From: Rubellicoccus peritrichatus
GTDB lineage: Bacteria; Verrucomicrobiota; Verrucomicrobiia; Opitutales; Cerasicoccaceae
NCBI RefSeq assembly: GCF_033100135.1
Contig: NZ_CP136920.1
Span: 4,707,001-4,771,000, forward strand
Length of the DNA stretch: 64,000 nt
Direction: 5' to 3'
Numbering within the stretch: the first letter of the stretch is position 1; each line of letters starts with the position of its first letter. This document shows positions 36,832 to 45,973 of this stretch, piece after piece. Under the pieces are notes generated by a model that was given only the letters and a program-made list of their open reading frames with translations, was not told the DNA's origin and did no database searches. The position numbers and the translations under genes are program-made.

Positions 36832-37725
36832 ATGTTTTCTCCAAGACGAGACCCCAAAGATACAGACGAAACGGAACTGAGGATCAGCATATCATCCCGC
36901 TATCGAATGGTTTGCCTTGCTTACTGCGTTGGCTGGGAGCTGCATCTACATGGCGATACCTTCTGGTCCGAGATTCACAAATTCATCGCTAAGGGTGACA
37001 AGTTCAGCTTCCTTGCCCGTGCGAATCTTCAACTCTATGAGGAAGGGCCCACCAGCGTTGCTGAAGGAAAGGCCGTATTAAATCGCCTGAAGGGACATCT
37101 TGCAAATCGACAAGAGGCGAAACGAGCCAAGGATGCCTTATTGGCATTGATTCCTGATTCCAAAAAAAAAGCAGCTGAAGCACATCCTTTTTTACAGGGG
37201 TGGGGAAAAAACAATATGGGAAAGTCAACGCCTCCATGGTTTGCCGGAGGGTTTTCCCACACCAATGAAATTGCAACTGAGCACAAGCGATTGTTTCCGG
37301 AAATTGACCGTGAAGCCGACTTTCATGAGTTTCTCCAAATACCTGGATTCACTAAAGCCTTTGATCACTATTGGGGAAAACCACCAAAGAAGCGAACCAA
37401 TAAAGAAACCCGGGCACTGATAACGATTTCTGCGATCTGCGCCTTCGGCTTTAAAATGAACGACACGGTCATCAGGCAAAAACTGGCGCAGACACTTTCA
37501 CAAGAGTTCCATTTCTCTCTACAAACAACCGAGGATGTCATGACGATCGCAGACCATTTGGATAAAAGGAAAATGGAGCCAGACCAACTCGCCGTGCGAT
37601 TAATCACCGACGCCAGCCCAATCGATGCCAAATCAATCGCCGAGCTCTTACCCAGAATCAGTCAAGGACAGGATGAACAATGGGAGAAATTTCTTTCAGC
37701 CTATCGCTGGATGGCTCCGGAATAA
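36832..37725 (+). CDS. Uncharacterised soluble protein
   Basis: A 297-residue protein without signal peptide or membrane helix. The N-terminal third includes a lysine/arginine-rich helix (HLANRQEAKRAKDALLALIPDS). The C-terminal third is helical and acidic (TRALITISAICAFGFKMND, then TTEDVMTIADHLDKRKMEPD), vaguely like TerB-type helical domains. I do not recognise the family. It is divergent from the LuxR-type regulator (171 bp) and converges with the SPFH genes (12 bp between stops). Confidence 0.65.
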   Translation: MFSPRRDPKDTDETELRISISSRYRMVCLAYCVGWELHLHGDTFWSEIHKFIAKGDKFSFLARANLQLYEEGPTSVAEGKAVLNRLKGHLANRQEAKRAKDALLALIPDSKKKAAEAHPFLQGWGKNNMGKSTPPWFAGGFSHTNEIATEHKRLFPEIDREADFHEFLQIPGFTKAFDHYWGKPPKKRTNKETRALITISAICAFGFKMNDTVIRQKLAQTLSQEFHFSLQTTEDVMTIADHLDKRKMEPDQLAVRLITDASPIDAKSIAELLPRISQGQDEQWEKFLSAYRWMAPE

Positions 37726-37737
37726 GGTCCGGGCGAA

Positions 37738-38622
37738 TCAGGTATTTAACAAAATCCCTGTCCCATCATTCGGAGTATGGCCGGAGTTAATGATGATCTT
37801 TCCTTCGCTCTTCAAAGTAGCTTGCAAGTCCAGTAACTCGAACAGGGCCTCCGCCACAACTTCGTTCTCACGGATTTCAGACAAGGCTTCACCAACAACC
37901 TTGGGACGAACTGCCTGCGCTTTCCCTAATCGGCGTGAAGCCTCTTTCTCTGCATTGGAACGAATGATTGCGACACGATTCTCCCCGTCCTGGCGCATCG
38001 AAGCCGTCACTTGCCTCAATCGGTTGACAACTTTTCTTTCAATTTCCTTAATCATGCCTTCGTCTCTAAAAGCGACTTTACGGATGTAGGTAGAACCAAG
38101 CGTGAAGCCCCACTGCTCTGATGTTGGTGAAACTTCAGTGCGCACTTTGCGTGAGAGAGCATCACGGTCCTCAAGGAGTACATCAAGCTGCAGATTGGAA
38201 AGCTGCTTAATCACCGCCGTGGAAACATTGGCCGACAAAGACCGAACGGGATCTGAATTTTCAAAAAGATAAGCCGTGGGATTACTGATGTAGCATTCAT
38301 ACCAAATCCCTACTCCCATCGGTGCACCTTCTTCGGAGTTAACCAACTGATTCCGAAGGTAATACTGATGAATAGTTGTTGATACCGTATAAACCTTACC
38401 AAAGTACGGAACAAGAAATGCCCGAGGTCCCAATTGAGTAATTGGCAAGTTGATACCAGGTTCTTCCATCGTACCGATGACTTTTCCAAAAAGTGTATAA
38501 ACCAGCACGGTCTTTTCCGGAACAATGCGCCAGAGTTGCAGCTGACCACCGAGCTTGTAGATAGCAGGTATCGCAATAAGGGTTAAAATGATACCAACGA
38601 TAAAAGATATAATAAATGACAT
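37738..38622 (-). CDS. SPFH/Band 7 domain membrane protein
   Basis: A 294-residue protein with one N-terminal membrane helix (residues 1-25), an SPFH domain of about 190 residues (VPEKTVLVYTLFGKVIG to GSTYIRKVAFRD) and a coiled-coil tail rich in Arg, Glu and Ala (IRSNAEKEASRRLGKAQAV). Such proteins form ring- or cage-like assemblies that organise membrane microdomains or hold back membrane proteases. It is second of a pair, 5 bp after the other SPFH gene, suggesting a hetero-oligomer like HflK/HflC, but the sequences are too divergent for those names. Confidence 0.85.
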   Translation of the reverse strand: MSFIISFIVGIILTLIAIPAIYKLGGQLQLWRIVPEKTVLVYTLFGKVIGTMEEPGINLPITQLGPRAFLVPYFGKVYTVSTTIHQYYLRNQLVNSEEGAPMGVGIWYECYISNPTAYLFENSDPVRSLSANVSTAVIKQLSNLQLDVLLEDRDALSRKVRTEVSPTSEQWGFTLGSTYIRKVAFRDEGMIKEIERKVVNRLRQVTASMRQDGENRVAIIRSNAEKEASRRLGKAQAVRPKVVGEALSEIRENEVVAEALFELLDLQATLKSEGKIIINSGHTPNDGTGILLNT

Positions 38623-38627
38623 GGCGT

Positions 38628-39590
38628 TTATGAATTCTTTGCGTTCAGAGTAATGATGGTTTGTGCCGCTTTTTCACGAAGTGGCAATGATGCATTCCTG
38701 ATATAAGAATCCAGTGCCTCACGTCCTCCAGTTGCATGCATCCTTGAAAGTGTTTCTGACAATTCAAGTAGAGGAGCCGCTTCAGCGTTTGCTTGATTCT
38801 CTGCGATTTGCACGGCCTGCTCCGCCATTTTTAGCGTTTGATCAGCCTCGGCCTTTGCCTGTGATATTTCAGCAGCAACATTATTACTAGTCGTATTGAT
38901 CGATGCGAGTGCTTCATCCACTTCGGGTGGCGGGTCAATTGTCGTAATTAGCGCAGCATCCAATTCGATCCCATAGCGAGCCGCCGTCTTCCTGCTGCTG
39001 TCTTCCATATACTGATTGATCGTGGAAACGTTTTTACGCAGATCATTAATGGAAATGCCTTCCGTCAGCTCCATCTCTCCATCTTCATGTTCGTTACTGA
39101 ACGTGGCAATGCGGTCTCTTAAGACTGAAATAAAATATCCCATGATGTGTGCTGTTGGATTCTCAACCGCAAACACATAGGCGTAAAGATTACGCTCAGA
39201 GGGTCGCCAACGAATCTGCCCTGAAATCTCAACAGTCAGATTGTCTTTCGTGACGGAATCGATCGAACTTTGGGCAATATCAGGGTCCCAGGTAATATTC
39301 GTTGTCTGAATCGTCATATCGACCTTGATCAACTTTTGCCACGGCCACTTAAAGTAAGGACCGCCTGGCTTTATGACTTGAATCACAGGATAATTGTAGC
39401 GCAGCTTTTCTTCATCTGAAAGAAGCGCACCCAACTCAGGATCATCAATTGTTGATTTATTGCCAAGGCGTTGCGCTCGCCCGAAGGAAGTGAGCACCCC
39501 TCGTTCCGTGGGCCCAACAGTATAAAACCCGTAGAGAAAGACAGCAACCGCAGCGATAACCATCCCGATTAATAATACAGCTATTTCCAT
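38628..39590 (-). CDS. SPFH/Band 7 domain membrane protein (prohibitin/HflC-like)
   Basis: A 320-residue protein with a single N-terminal helix (EIAVLLIGMVIAAVAVFLYG) followed by TVGPTERGVLTSFGRAQ, the usual start of an SPFH domain. A coiled coil near residues 225-280 (EISQAKAEADQTLKMAEQAV) ends it. It should pair with the downstream SPFH protein. The M16 peptidase gene lies 138 bp upstream on the same strand, so a membrane quality-control unit of peptidase plus SPFH scaffold is possible. Confidence 0.85.
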   Translation of the reverse strand: MEIAVLLIGMVIAAVAVFLYGFYTVGPTERGVLTSFGRAQRLGNKSTIDDPELGALLSDEEKLRYNYPVIQVIKPGGPYFKWPWQKLIKVDMTIQTTNITWDPDIAQSSIDSVTKDNLTVEISGQIRWRPSERNLYAYVFAVENPTAHIMGYFISVLRDRIATFSNEHEDGEMELTEGISINDLRKNVSTINQYMEDSSRKTAARYGIELDAALITTIDPPPEVDEALASINTTSNNVAAEISQAKAEADQTLKMAEQAVQIAENQANAEAAPLLELSETLSRMHATGGREALDSYIRNASLPLREKAAQTIITLNAKNS

Positions 39591-39728
39591 AGTTTGATTG
39601 GTTTGAGATTTGGCAGGATAATGAGCCTATTTAGCCTCTCTGTCACGAAAATCCTGACACACTACTCTCCTCCACATTCGCCACTTAGAATTTCGCATTA
39701 CCGATTCGATCTACCGATCGAATCGGGA

Positions 39729-42287
39729 TCACTCTGGCCCAACTACAACTGCGACTACATGTTCCGGCTTGAAAATACTTCTAGCATGTTCGGCCAGGCG
39801 CTCAGGTGTTACAGCCGCCAGTCTTTCATCATAATTTTTCCACCCATTGAGCGGTTGGTCATATAGGGCATTCAAAGCTGCCTGCATACTACGTGAACCT
39901 GGAGATTGTAAACTCTGGCGTTTCTGAACAGACATGCGCGTCAAGCAAGCCTCCAACTCACCTTCTTCGAAGTTCCCCCTGCATATACGATCAATTTCCC
40001 CAAGGATCTCTTTGGTCACCTCATCCGTCTTATCCGGTTGGGTTCCGGCGTAGAAATAGAACATTCCGGAATCGAGCCCAGGCACACGACTGGAGCCAAC
40101 ATAGTAGGCCAGCCCCCGCTCTTCACGAACGCGGTTGAAGAGTACAGATGACATTCCACTGAAAACTTCATTCAAGACGTCACTGACAATAAAATCTTTA
40201 CTGCGAACACCAACATCGGGATAACCGCGAAGGACCACTGCTTGTTCGCGTTCCATGGTTTCCTTAACCTCAATCGTGGCTTGAAGTTCAGCTTGCAAAA
40301 CCTCGGATGCTTTCTCGCGTTGATGCACCTGACCAAGAATTTCTCGAAGCTTTGGCGCCAGATCATCACTTTCAAAATACCCGCTAACAGACAGGACAAC
40401 CGAATCTCCATTCAGTTGTATTTTCCTAGCTGCTTCAATATCGGCAATCTCCAGCTTTTCCAAGTCCTCGATCACGCCCAGATAATCAATAGCGTATGGA
40501 TGTTCGCCAAAAAAACGACGACGCAAAAGTTTCCGCCCGCGATCAAGAATCTCATCATTTTCTTCGCGAATGGAAGCGATCTGGCCAGCCTTCTCGACCT
40601 CAAAAGTACGCTGATCCATACGAAGATGGTTCAAGGACTGATCAAGCAAATCGAGCGCCAGAGGCAGGTCTCCGGGAAGCACTTCAATACTGAAGCCAAA
40701 AGTATTATTTCCAATAAACTCAGAAAAGCTCCCTCCAATTGATTCAACTGCTTCAGCCACTTCTTTTGCATTCCGCTTTTCTGTATCACGAACCATCAGC
40801 GAAGCAAGGATTCCGCTGATGCCGCGCTGGTCCTGAGGCTCATGCAGAATACCGCCAAGGCAAACCAAACGCATATGCACTTTGGGAAGTTCGGCCCCCG
40901 GTTGAAGCAGAAGACGCGCTCCGTTGCTCAAACGCTCTTCTGAGAATAACTGAACATCATTGGCTTTTGAACTGAGAGCAGCCGCTTCTTTCTTCTGGTC
41001 ATCAGGAACCAATGAAATACTCGTTTGCCGATCGGGATGAAGATATTCTTTGGCAACACGGTTGAGCATCTCCGGGCTGACCTGTTCCAATAATGCCAAA
41101 TGCCTACCAGGATAACCAAGGTCACCTAAGACGACCTCAGCTGCCCCAAGACGGGCAGCCTGACCACTCATGGTTTTGCGTGCATTGATCTCGCTAACGA
41201 TTGACTGGTTAACGGCCTTACGAACCGCACCTTCTGGAAAAGCCATGGTTGTTGCCTCGTCGAGAACTGCAGCCACCTCAGCTTCCACCGGTTCACGCTT
41301 ACCAGGATCACAGGCATAGCCGACCCATAACATCGCCTCCTTACCAGGCGTCCAGCAAGAGGCATCGATCTGATGAACCAGACGTTTCTCTTCACGTAAA
41401 CGCTGCCAGAGGATAGAGCTTTGGCCATGGCCAAGCGCGTGGGCGAGAATTTCCAGAGCTGGAAGATCAGGGTGCCCCAGCCCGGGGACACGATAGCCCA
41501 ACATTCCACGCTCGATCTGATAATCCCCATACAAGCGATCACTCCGTGCCGCAAGCTGAGTTGGCTCATCCGGAATGTAGATGGGCGGACAGGCAGCTCT
41601 CGGTGCTTGGCCAAAATGCTTCTCAGCCAACTCAAGCACTTCTCCCTGCGACAGGGAGCCAACCACGACAAGGGTGGCATTATTCGGAATGTATCGCTGA
41701 CGATAATAAGTCCGTAAGGCCTCTACATCCACTTGCTCAAACTGCTCTTTCCAGCCAATAACCGGATGCTGGTAAGGATGTTTATGATAAACTGTTCGGG
41801 CAAAGCCATGAAATAGCTTTCGATCAGCATCATCCTCCCCCATGGCAATTTCACGCAAAATCACATCACGCTCGGTGGCAAAACCATCATCAGCCAAACT
41901 AGCGGAAAATGTCATATCCCCCAATATGTCAAAGGCAGTTTCGGCAGACTCGCTCGGGACATCGATATAGTAAACAGTCCGGTCGTAAGTCGTATAGGCA
42001 TTGATGTAACCACCGGCCGCATGCACCTCCCGGCTGATGTCGAGAGGATCACGACGAGACGTTCCCTTAAAAAGCATATGCTCAAGGAAATGTGAAAGCC
42101 CGGCTCCCAACCATTCTCCTTCATGAATACTCCCAGTCTTAACCCAAACCTGAATCGAAGCCAGGGCAGCACTGTGATCCGCTTTATGGATAACCGTCAG
42201 ACCATTGGGTAAGGTAAAACGAGTCGCCGGATCACGGGTCAACGCATCACGCACAGCATCGGAGGAGTCAGCTTTAGAAGAGAGCAT
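39729..42287 (-). CDS. M16-family zinc peptidase, two fused halves
   Basis: An 852-residue protein with two consecutive M16 halves. The first holds the inverted zinc motif HxxEH (His66, Glu69, His70 in HFLEHMLFKGT) and the distal glutamate region REIAMGEDDADRK. The second half (starting near residue 440, SNGARLLLQPG) lacks the motif and has the RxxxxYY-type substrate-binding sequence REERGLAYYV. This active-plus-inactive arrangement in one chain is seen in pitrilysin-type enzymes. No signal peptide is visible, so it is likely cytoplasmic. It cleaves small unfolded proteins or peptides. The Minf_1886-like gene is 18 bp upstream. Confidence 0.92.
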   Translation of the reverse strand: MLSSKADSSDAVRDALTRDPATRFTLPNGLTVIHKADHSAALASIQVWVKTGSIHEGEWLGAGLSHFLEHMLFKGTSRRDPLDISREVHAAGGYINAYTTYDRTVYYIDVPSESAETAFDILGDMTFSASLADDGFATERDVILREIAMGEDDADRKLFHGFARTVYHKHPYQHPVIGWKEQFEQVDVEALRTYYRQRYIPNNATLVVVGSLSQGEVLELAEKHFGQAPRAACPPIYIPDEPTQLAARSDRLYGDYQIERGMLGYRVPGLGHPDLPALEILAHALGHGQSSILWQRLREEKRLVHQIDASCWTPGKEAMLWVGYACDPGKREPVEAEVAAVLDEATTMAFPEGAVRKAVNQSIVSEINARKTMSGQAARLGAAEVVLGDLGYPGRHLALLEQVSPEMLNRVAKEYLHPDRQTSISLVPDDQKKEAAALSSKANDVQLFSEERLSNGARLLLQPGAELPKVHMRLVCLGGILHEPQDQRGISGILASLMVRDTEKRNAKEVAEAVESIGGSFSEFIGNNTFGFSIEVLPGDLPLALDLLDQSLNHLRMDQRTFEVEKAGQIASIREENDEILDRGRKLLRRRFFGEHPYAIDYLGVIEDLEKLEIADIEAARKIQLNGDSVVLSVSGYFESDDLAPKLREILGQVHQREKASEVLQAELQATIEVKETMEREQAVVLRGYPDVGVRSKDFIVSDVLNEVFSGMSSVLFNRVREERGLAYYVGSSRVPGLDSGMFYFYAGTQPDKTDEVTKEILGEIDRICRGNFEEGELEACLTRMSVQKRQSLQSPGSRSMQAALNALYDQPLNGWKNYDERLAAVTPERLAEHARSIFKPEHVVAVVVGPE

Positions 42288-42305
42288 AGGGAATTATAAA
42301 AGAAT

Positions 42306-42713
42306 TTAGTTATTCGAATCACTTCGCTGTGAAGCCGGCCTGAATGGCGCCAAAAATGCATCTTCAAAGTCATAAGCACCAGCAAAGTCCTCTTTCCTAT
42401 CACTTTCGGTTCTACCAAGCACCCCTGCCTCAACCAGGTGGAAAACGATATCGCCGAAATCCTCACAACGCCTGACACCCCAATTATTAAGAAGAGTGAA
42501 GGCCATAGGACCATACTGTTCCAGAGCAAATTCACGAATGCCGGAAAGCAACTCCTGCCCAGTCACGTGGTTCGATGAACGCTCGGGCGAGTCCTTCAAG
42601 GCTTTGATCGTATGGTCCAGTCCCTGGCGCACAAAAAAGTAAGCCCCTTTCTCAAACCGGGGGTCATCGTTGCGAATCGTGTCAACGACATCAGAAAAAC
42701 TCGTTGTAGACAT
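42306..42713 (-). CDS. Minf_1886-family protein
   Basis: About 135 residues from the internal ATG 42713; the upstream extension to 42785 is hydrophobic but unlike the family, which starts MS...F. The text DPRFEKGAYFFVRQGLDHTI, the central LLSGIREFALEQYGPMA, and the YDFEDAFLAPF end match a small protein family found almost only in Verrucomicrobia, Planctomycetes and relatives. Its function is unknown. It precedes the M16 peptidase by 18 bp and is probably translated from the same transcript. Confidence 0.85.
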   Translation of the reverse strand: MSTTSFSDVVDTIRNDDPRFEKGAYFFVRQGLDHTIKALKDSPERSSNHVTGQELLSGIREFALEQYGPMAFTLLNNWGVRRCEDFGDIVFHLVEAGVLGRTESDRKEDFAGAYDFEDAFLAPFRPASQRSDSNN

Positions 42714-42894
42714 CAAATAAAGGAATGCACCCAAATGCAAAATTGCAAAAAGCAAATGGATGTAATCGGAGATTATTTTGCACACTTAACTTCAAGCGCC
42801 CTTTTTATTTATTTTCCACCCCGAAACGAATGGAATATGGAATATATTAATTCCTTTTCACCCTCATTTTTTCGTCTCTAACATAAGAAGAACC

Positions 42895-43419
42895 TTACAA
42901 GACCTGATCGCGGCCGAAAAAACGCTTACACTGAATTACAGCATGTTCATGCATACTTGAACCAGCAAATGACATGCAAAGGTCTTTGAGAATGACCGGG
43001 CGCATGCCTGCTCGCATCACATCGATCCCGGTCTGGAGGACACACATGTCTGTATCCATGCCGCAAATGTGGATTGTTTCGCCAGGTTTGGCTGCAAGAA
43101 AGGTCGCTGCATCCTCTGTGTAAGCTGAAATGAATGATTTCCTAGTCACATGAAATTGATTCTGCAGCAATCCGTCGGTCTTAATTGCGAGTTCGTGCCC
43201 GGTTGAACCAACCTTGGCAGGTGCCCATTTTTTTAGCCTAAAAAACATCGAATTCGGATCCAATTCAATCTGACTCGCAACTACACGCTGAAAATGCGGC
43301 ATCATTGCATCAATCCCCGAAACCACCGACTCTGTGTTTGAATTCAGGAACTGCTTTTGCGTATCGACAACAATCAGCCGATGGCACTCAGAGACGTGTA
43401 GGCCTGGATACGGATACAT
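42895..43419 (-). CDS. Isochorismatase-like cysteine hydrolase
   Basis: About 174 residues from ATG 43419; the frame is open to a GTG at 43539, but the family normally starts a few residues before the LIVVDTQ strand. The catalytic Asp is in RLIVVDTQKQF. The nucleophilic cysteine is in HICGMDTDMCVLQTGIDVMRAG, shown here around residues 124-145, with the lysine expected in between (KKWAPAK or the KSF loop). The family hydrolyses amides or vinyl ethers such as nicotinamide, carbamates or isochorismate. The substrate here is unknown. It is divergent from a PocR-AraC regulator. Confidence 0.82.
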   Translation of the reverse strand: MYPYPGLHVSECHRLIVVDTQKQFLNSNTESVVSGIDAMMPHFQRVVASQIELDPNSMFFRLKKWAPAKVGSTGHELAIKTDGLLQNQFHVTRKSFISAYTEDAATFLAAKPGETIHICGMDTDMCVLQTGIDVMRAGMRPVILKDLCMSFAGSSMHEHAVIQCKRFFGRDQVL

Positions 43420-43668
43420 GACTGAAATGGAGATACATAATTTTGGCCGACCATCAACAGAGAACTCAATGAGGTATGCTGGATGGAAGATCCATGAAGC
43501 ATGAGGATCCCCCCAGAAGGGATTGCCCATTACTGGCACTAATATGTAAGTCCACTATTCATACTAACTGAAAGCCAATTGCATCTACGAGAACGGTTTG
43601 AGTGAAAGCGTTTGCTATATGACCTGATAATGATGAAAAATCTTACCAGTAAAATTTAAAAGCAGTCA

Positions 43669-44625
43669 ATGAAGGCACTTGAATCGGAATCCATGGTTTC
43701 CAATGGCAGCCCTGTCAATCTCAGTTCGACTCTCGCGAATTCAGAAGTTTTTCTTACTTTCCAGTCTGCATACAAGAATCTGACAGGCATGAGCCTATGG
43801 CTGAAATCCAGCTCCAAAGACAGCTCATCTTGTGGCAAATGTGAGGAAGCCAATCCGTTTTGCTATTTGCTTTCCGCTCACAAAAAGTGCTGTCGAGAAT
43901 GCCTTGGTTATCAGACGCACGGAAAACAGAACCCAGACCGAGCGGCGAATACCAATCGATGCTTTGCCGGAATTTCAAACACGCAAATTCCAATCTCGAG
44001 GAATGAGCGCACCATTGGTTGCTTAAGCACCGGTTTTGTCTCACTGGATGATCAGGAGCCTGACAACTTTCAAAAAATTAAACGTAAGCTGAGGGATGAT
44101 GGCATCGATGCAGACATGCCTTCACTGGAAAAAGCCTGGAAGCAAACCCAGCTCATTCAAAAGTCAGACTACGACTCCAGCATTCAACTCGCTTCCACTT
44201 TTGCCAACCATCTAGCCATGATGGCTGAACATGAGGTGCCCAACTTGATGTTAGCAACCCGGAGCAACTGCAACCCTGCCCTGGAACGGGCTATAGATTA
44301 TATTAAAGCACACTTGCAGGATCCACTTTCACTCGATGAAGTAGCGAATGCTGTAAACATCAGCCGATGCTACTTCAGCCGGCTTTTCAAAGAAAAATTC
44401 GGAGTCAGTTTCACAACTTATGTCTCCAGCCTGAGAGTAGAACAAACAAAACAGCTGCTCATCAGGTCCGATCTCAGTATCACAGAAATCGCCTTCAAGG
44501 TTGGGTTCCAATCGATGTCCCAGTTCAACCGAACATTCAAGGACTTCGAACAGCAAACTCCGAGCACCTTTCGAAAGAGAACAAAAGGTAGCGGCCAGCG
44601 TCCCCGCTGGACATCTGTAGATTAA
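43669..44625 (+). CDS. AraC-family regulator with PocR-type cysteine-rich sensor
   Basis: A 318-residue protein. Residues about 25-150 form a PocR-like ligand-binding domain with its cysteine pattern (SSCGKCEEANPFC, HKKCCRECLGY, NRCFAGI) and a following PI--NERTIGCLSTGFV strand. The C-terminal 100 residues are the AraC helix-turn-helix pair (LSLDEVANAVNISRCYFSRL, ITEIAFKVGFQSMSQFNRTF). PocR domains are thought to bind small alcohol- or hydrocarbon-type ligands. It is divergent from the isochorismatase-like gene and may regulate it. Confidence 0.88.
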   Translation: MKALESESMVSNGSPVNLSSTLANSEVFLTFQSAYKNLTGMSLWLKSSSKDSSSCGKCEEANPFCYLLSAHKKCCRECLGYQTHGKQNPDRAANTNRCFAGISNTQIPISRNERTIGCLSTGFVSLDDQEPDNFQKIKRKLRDDGIDADMPSLEKAWKQTQLIQKSDYDSSIQLASTFANHLAMMAEHEVPNLMLATRSNCNPALERAIDYIKAHLQDPLSLDEVANAVNISRCYFSRLFKEKFGVSFTTYVSSLRVEQTKQLLIRSDLSITEIAFKVGFQSMSQFNRTFKDFEQQTPSTFRKRTKGSGQRPRWTSVD

Positions 44626-44635
44626 GAAAACGCAA

Positions 44636-44657
44636 TGTCCGGCGAGGACTCCGGACA
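44636..44657. terminator. Hairpin between convergent genes
   Basis: TGTCCGG and CCGGACA flank an eight-base loop between the stops of the AraC gene and the outer-membrane-like gene. The T-run is weak on both strands. Confidence 0.45.
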
Positions 44658-44687
44658 CTACCCAATACAAGAAAGTCGATCGAATCC

Positions 44688-45641
44688 TCAAAACCTCCAG
44701 ACGACGTCAACCGTTGTGCGGTTCTCCATGAGATTTGTGTTACTTTGTGTCAATGGGATCTCAAAGGCAAAGCCAACATCAAGTGAATCCAAAGGACGTA
44801 CTCGGAAACCGAATCCAAGCGTGACAATGTCATGCTGGTCAGAATTCGATGCCCCAAAGTTGATCAAATCGCCTCCCTCAAACGTAACAATACCTGGCAC
44901 TGCTCCACCAGCCTGCGCAGGATAACGCGGAGAGCCATTGCCAGTATCAACCACGTGGAATGTATTCAACTCAACCAGTGGGAAAAAGAAATCCTTCACA
45001 TTGTAGCTGGCGTGCCAGCTGGTGTTAATTTCCTTACTGCCCGAGTCGTTAAAGGGCAGAATCGCGCCAACCTGACCGATGACTTGAATTTCATCCCAAA
45101 TCTTGATGAATGAAATCGACGGTGTTGCAGCAGAATAGTTCCCACCCTGAAAGACACCACGGCTACCGGTCGGAAACTCAAATATTGCCTTCAGCGCAAC
45201 AGCCAGTTGGTCTTCCGGGTCATAATAAAAAGCCCATTTGGCGCCAGCAGCCAAGTTGGCAAAGCCGGAATCACTCGTCAGTGTGCTATCAGGATCAAAT
45301 ACAATATAGCCGTCCTTGGCTGCGATCAACGAAATGGTTTCATCCAACGCAAATTCAGCCTGGACTGCGTAGACCTGAAAATTGCCTCCTAATGACAAAT
45401 CACCTGCCGTGGTGCTGATAGAACCAGGCATGTTCTGGTTAATAAAGAACGGATGTATGTTCGACATCGGCAAGGGCAAATCAAAGTAAACCGGATTTGT
45501 AATCGGCCTGATCGCATTGCTAAAACCTTCATCGCTCGATGTTACTTCAGTTTGCTCGAAATTTTCATTATCTGTCCTTGTCGGATCACTTTGAGCCCAA
45601 GCCACGGAACCAAGCAGGCAAACCAAACACGCCAATTTCAT
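44688..45641 (-). CDS. Outer-membrane beta-barrel-like protein
   Basis: About 317 residues from ATG 45641, where a signal peptide begins (KLACLVCLLGSVAWAQS); an ATG 18 bp upstream is also possible. The mature part alternates hydrophobic and polar residues as in beta strands (AGAKWAFYY, AVALKAIFEFPTG, IQVIGQVGAILPF) and ends TTVDVVWRF with a terminal phenylalanine, the usual insertion signal for outer-membrane barrels. It resembles MetA/phenol-degradation-type channel proteins. Probably a porin or small-molecule channel. Confidence 0.72.
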   Translation of the reverse strand: MKLACLVCLLGSVAWAQSDPTRTDNENFEQTEVTSSDEGFSNAIRPITNPVYFDLPLPMSNIHPFFINQNMPGSISTTAGDLSLGGNFQVYAVQAEFALDETISLIAAKDGYIVFDPDSTLTSDSGFANLAAGAKWAFYYDPEDQLAVALKAIFEFPTGSRGVFQGGNYSAATPSISFIKIWDEIQVIGQVGAILPFNDSGSKEINTSWHASYNVKDFFFPLVELNTFHVVDTGNGSPRYPAQAGGAVPGIVTFEGGDLINFGASNSDQHDIVTLGFGFRVRPLDSLDVGFAFEIPLTQSNTNLMENRTTVDVVWRF

Positions 45642-45973
45642 GTTATTATAGATTTTCATATTATGTGCATTCTTTTGCAGTTTAGTAATCAGTTAGAATT
45701 TCTTTCACATTACCTGAGAAGTGCTTCAACGAGATGTCCCCATACTTCCCAGGATTGGAAACGAGCCGGGACAAGTCATTATTAGATCTGGTTTAGCGAA
45801 GTAATTAATAAAGCACATCTTATCGTGAATCCCTCCACTTTCCTCCGCATTTCTTGCTAAACCTTCGGTCAATATTTGTCATTTGTCCTGGGATTATCAG
45901 GGTAGATGAAATGCGCTTTGCCACAGAGAAATGCTTGCGGGGAGAAGTGCTATTAACATACTGATGTACAACG
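45642..45973. other. Intergenic region between divergent genes
   Basis: About 330 bp without a gene. It must hold the promoters of the outer-membrane-like gene (minus) and the GTP-cyclohydrolase-II-like operon (plus), but I see no convincing -35/-10 pair or riboswitch. In particular I do not recognise the conserved parts of an FMN riboswitch, which argues against ordinary riboflavin control. Confidence 0.4.

Noticed and set aside
37738-39590. Naming the SPFH pair hflK/hflC
   Set aside because: Order and lengths are similar, but the sequences lack enough of the HflK/HflC features and no hflX or ftsH is nearby.
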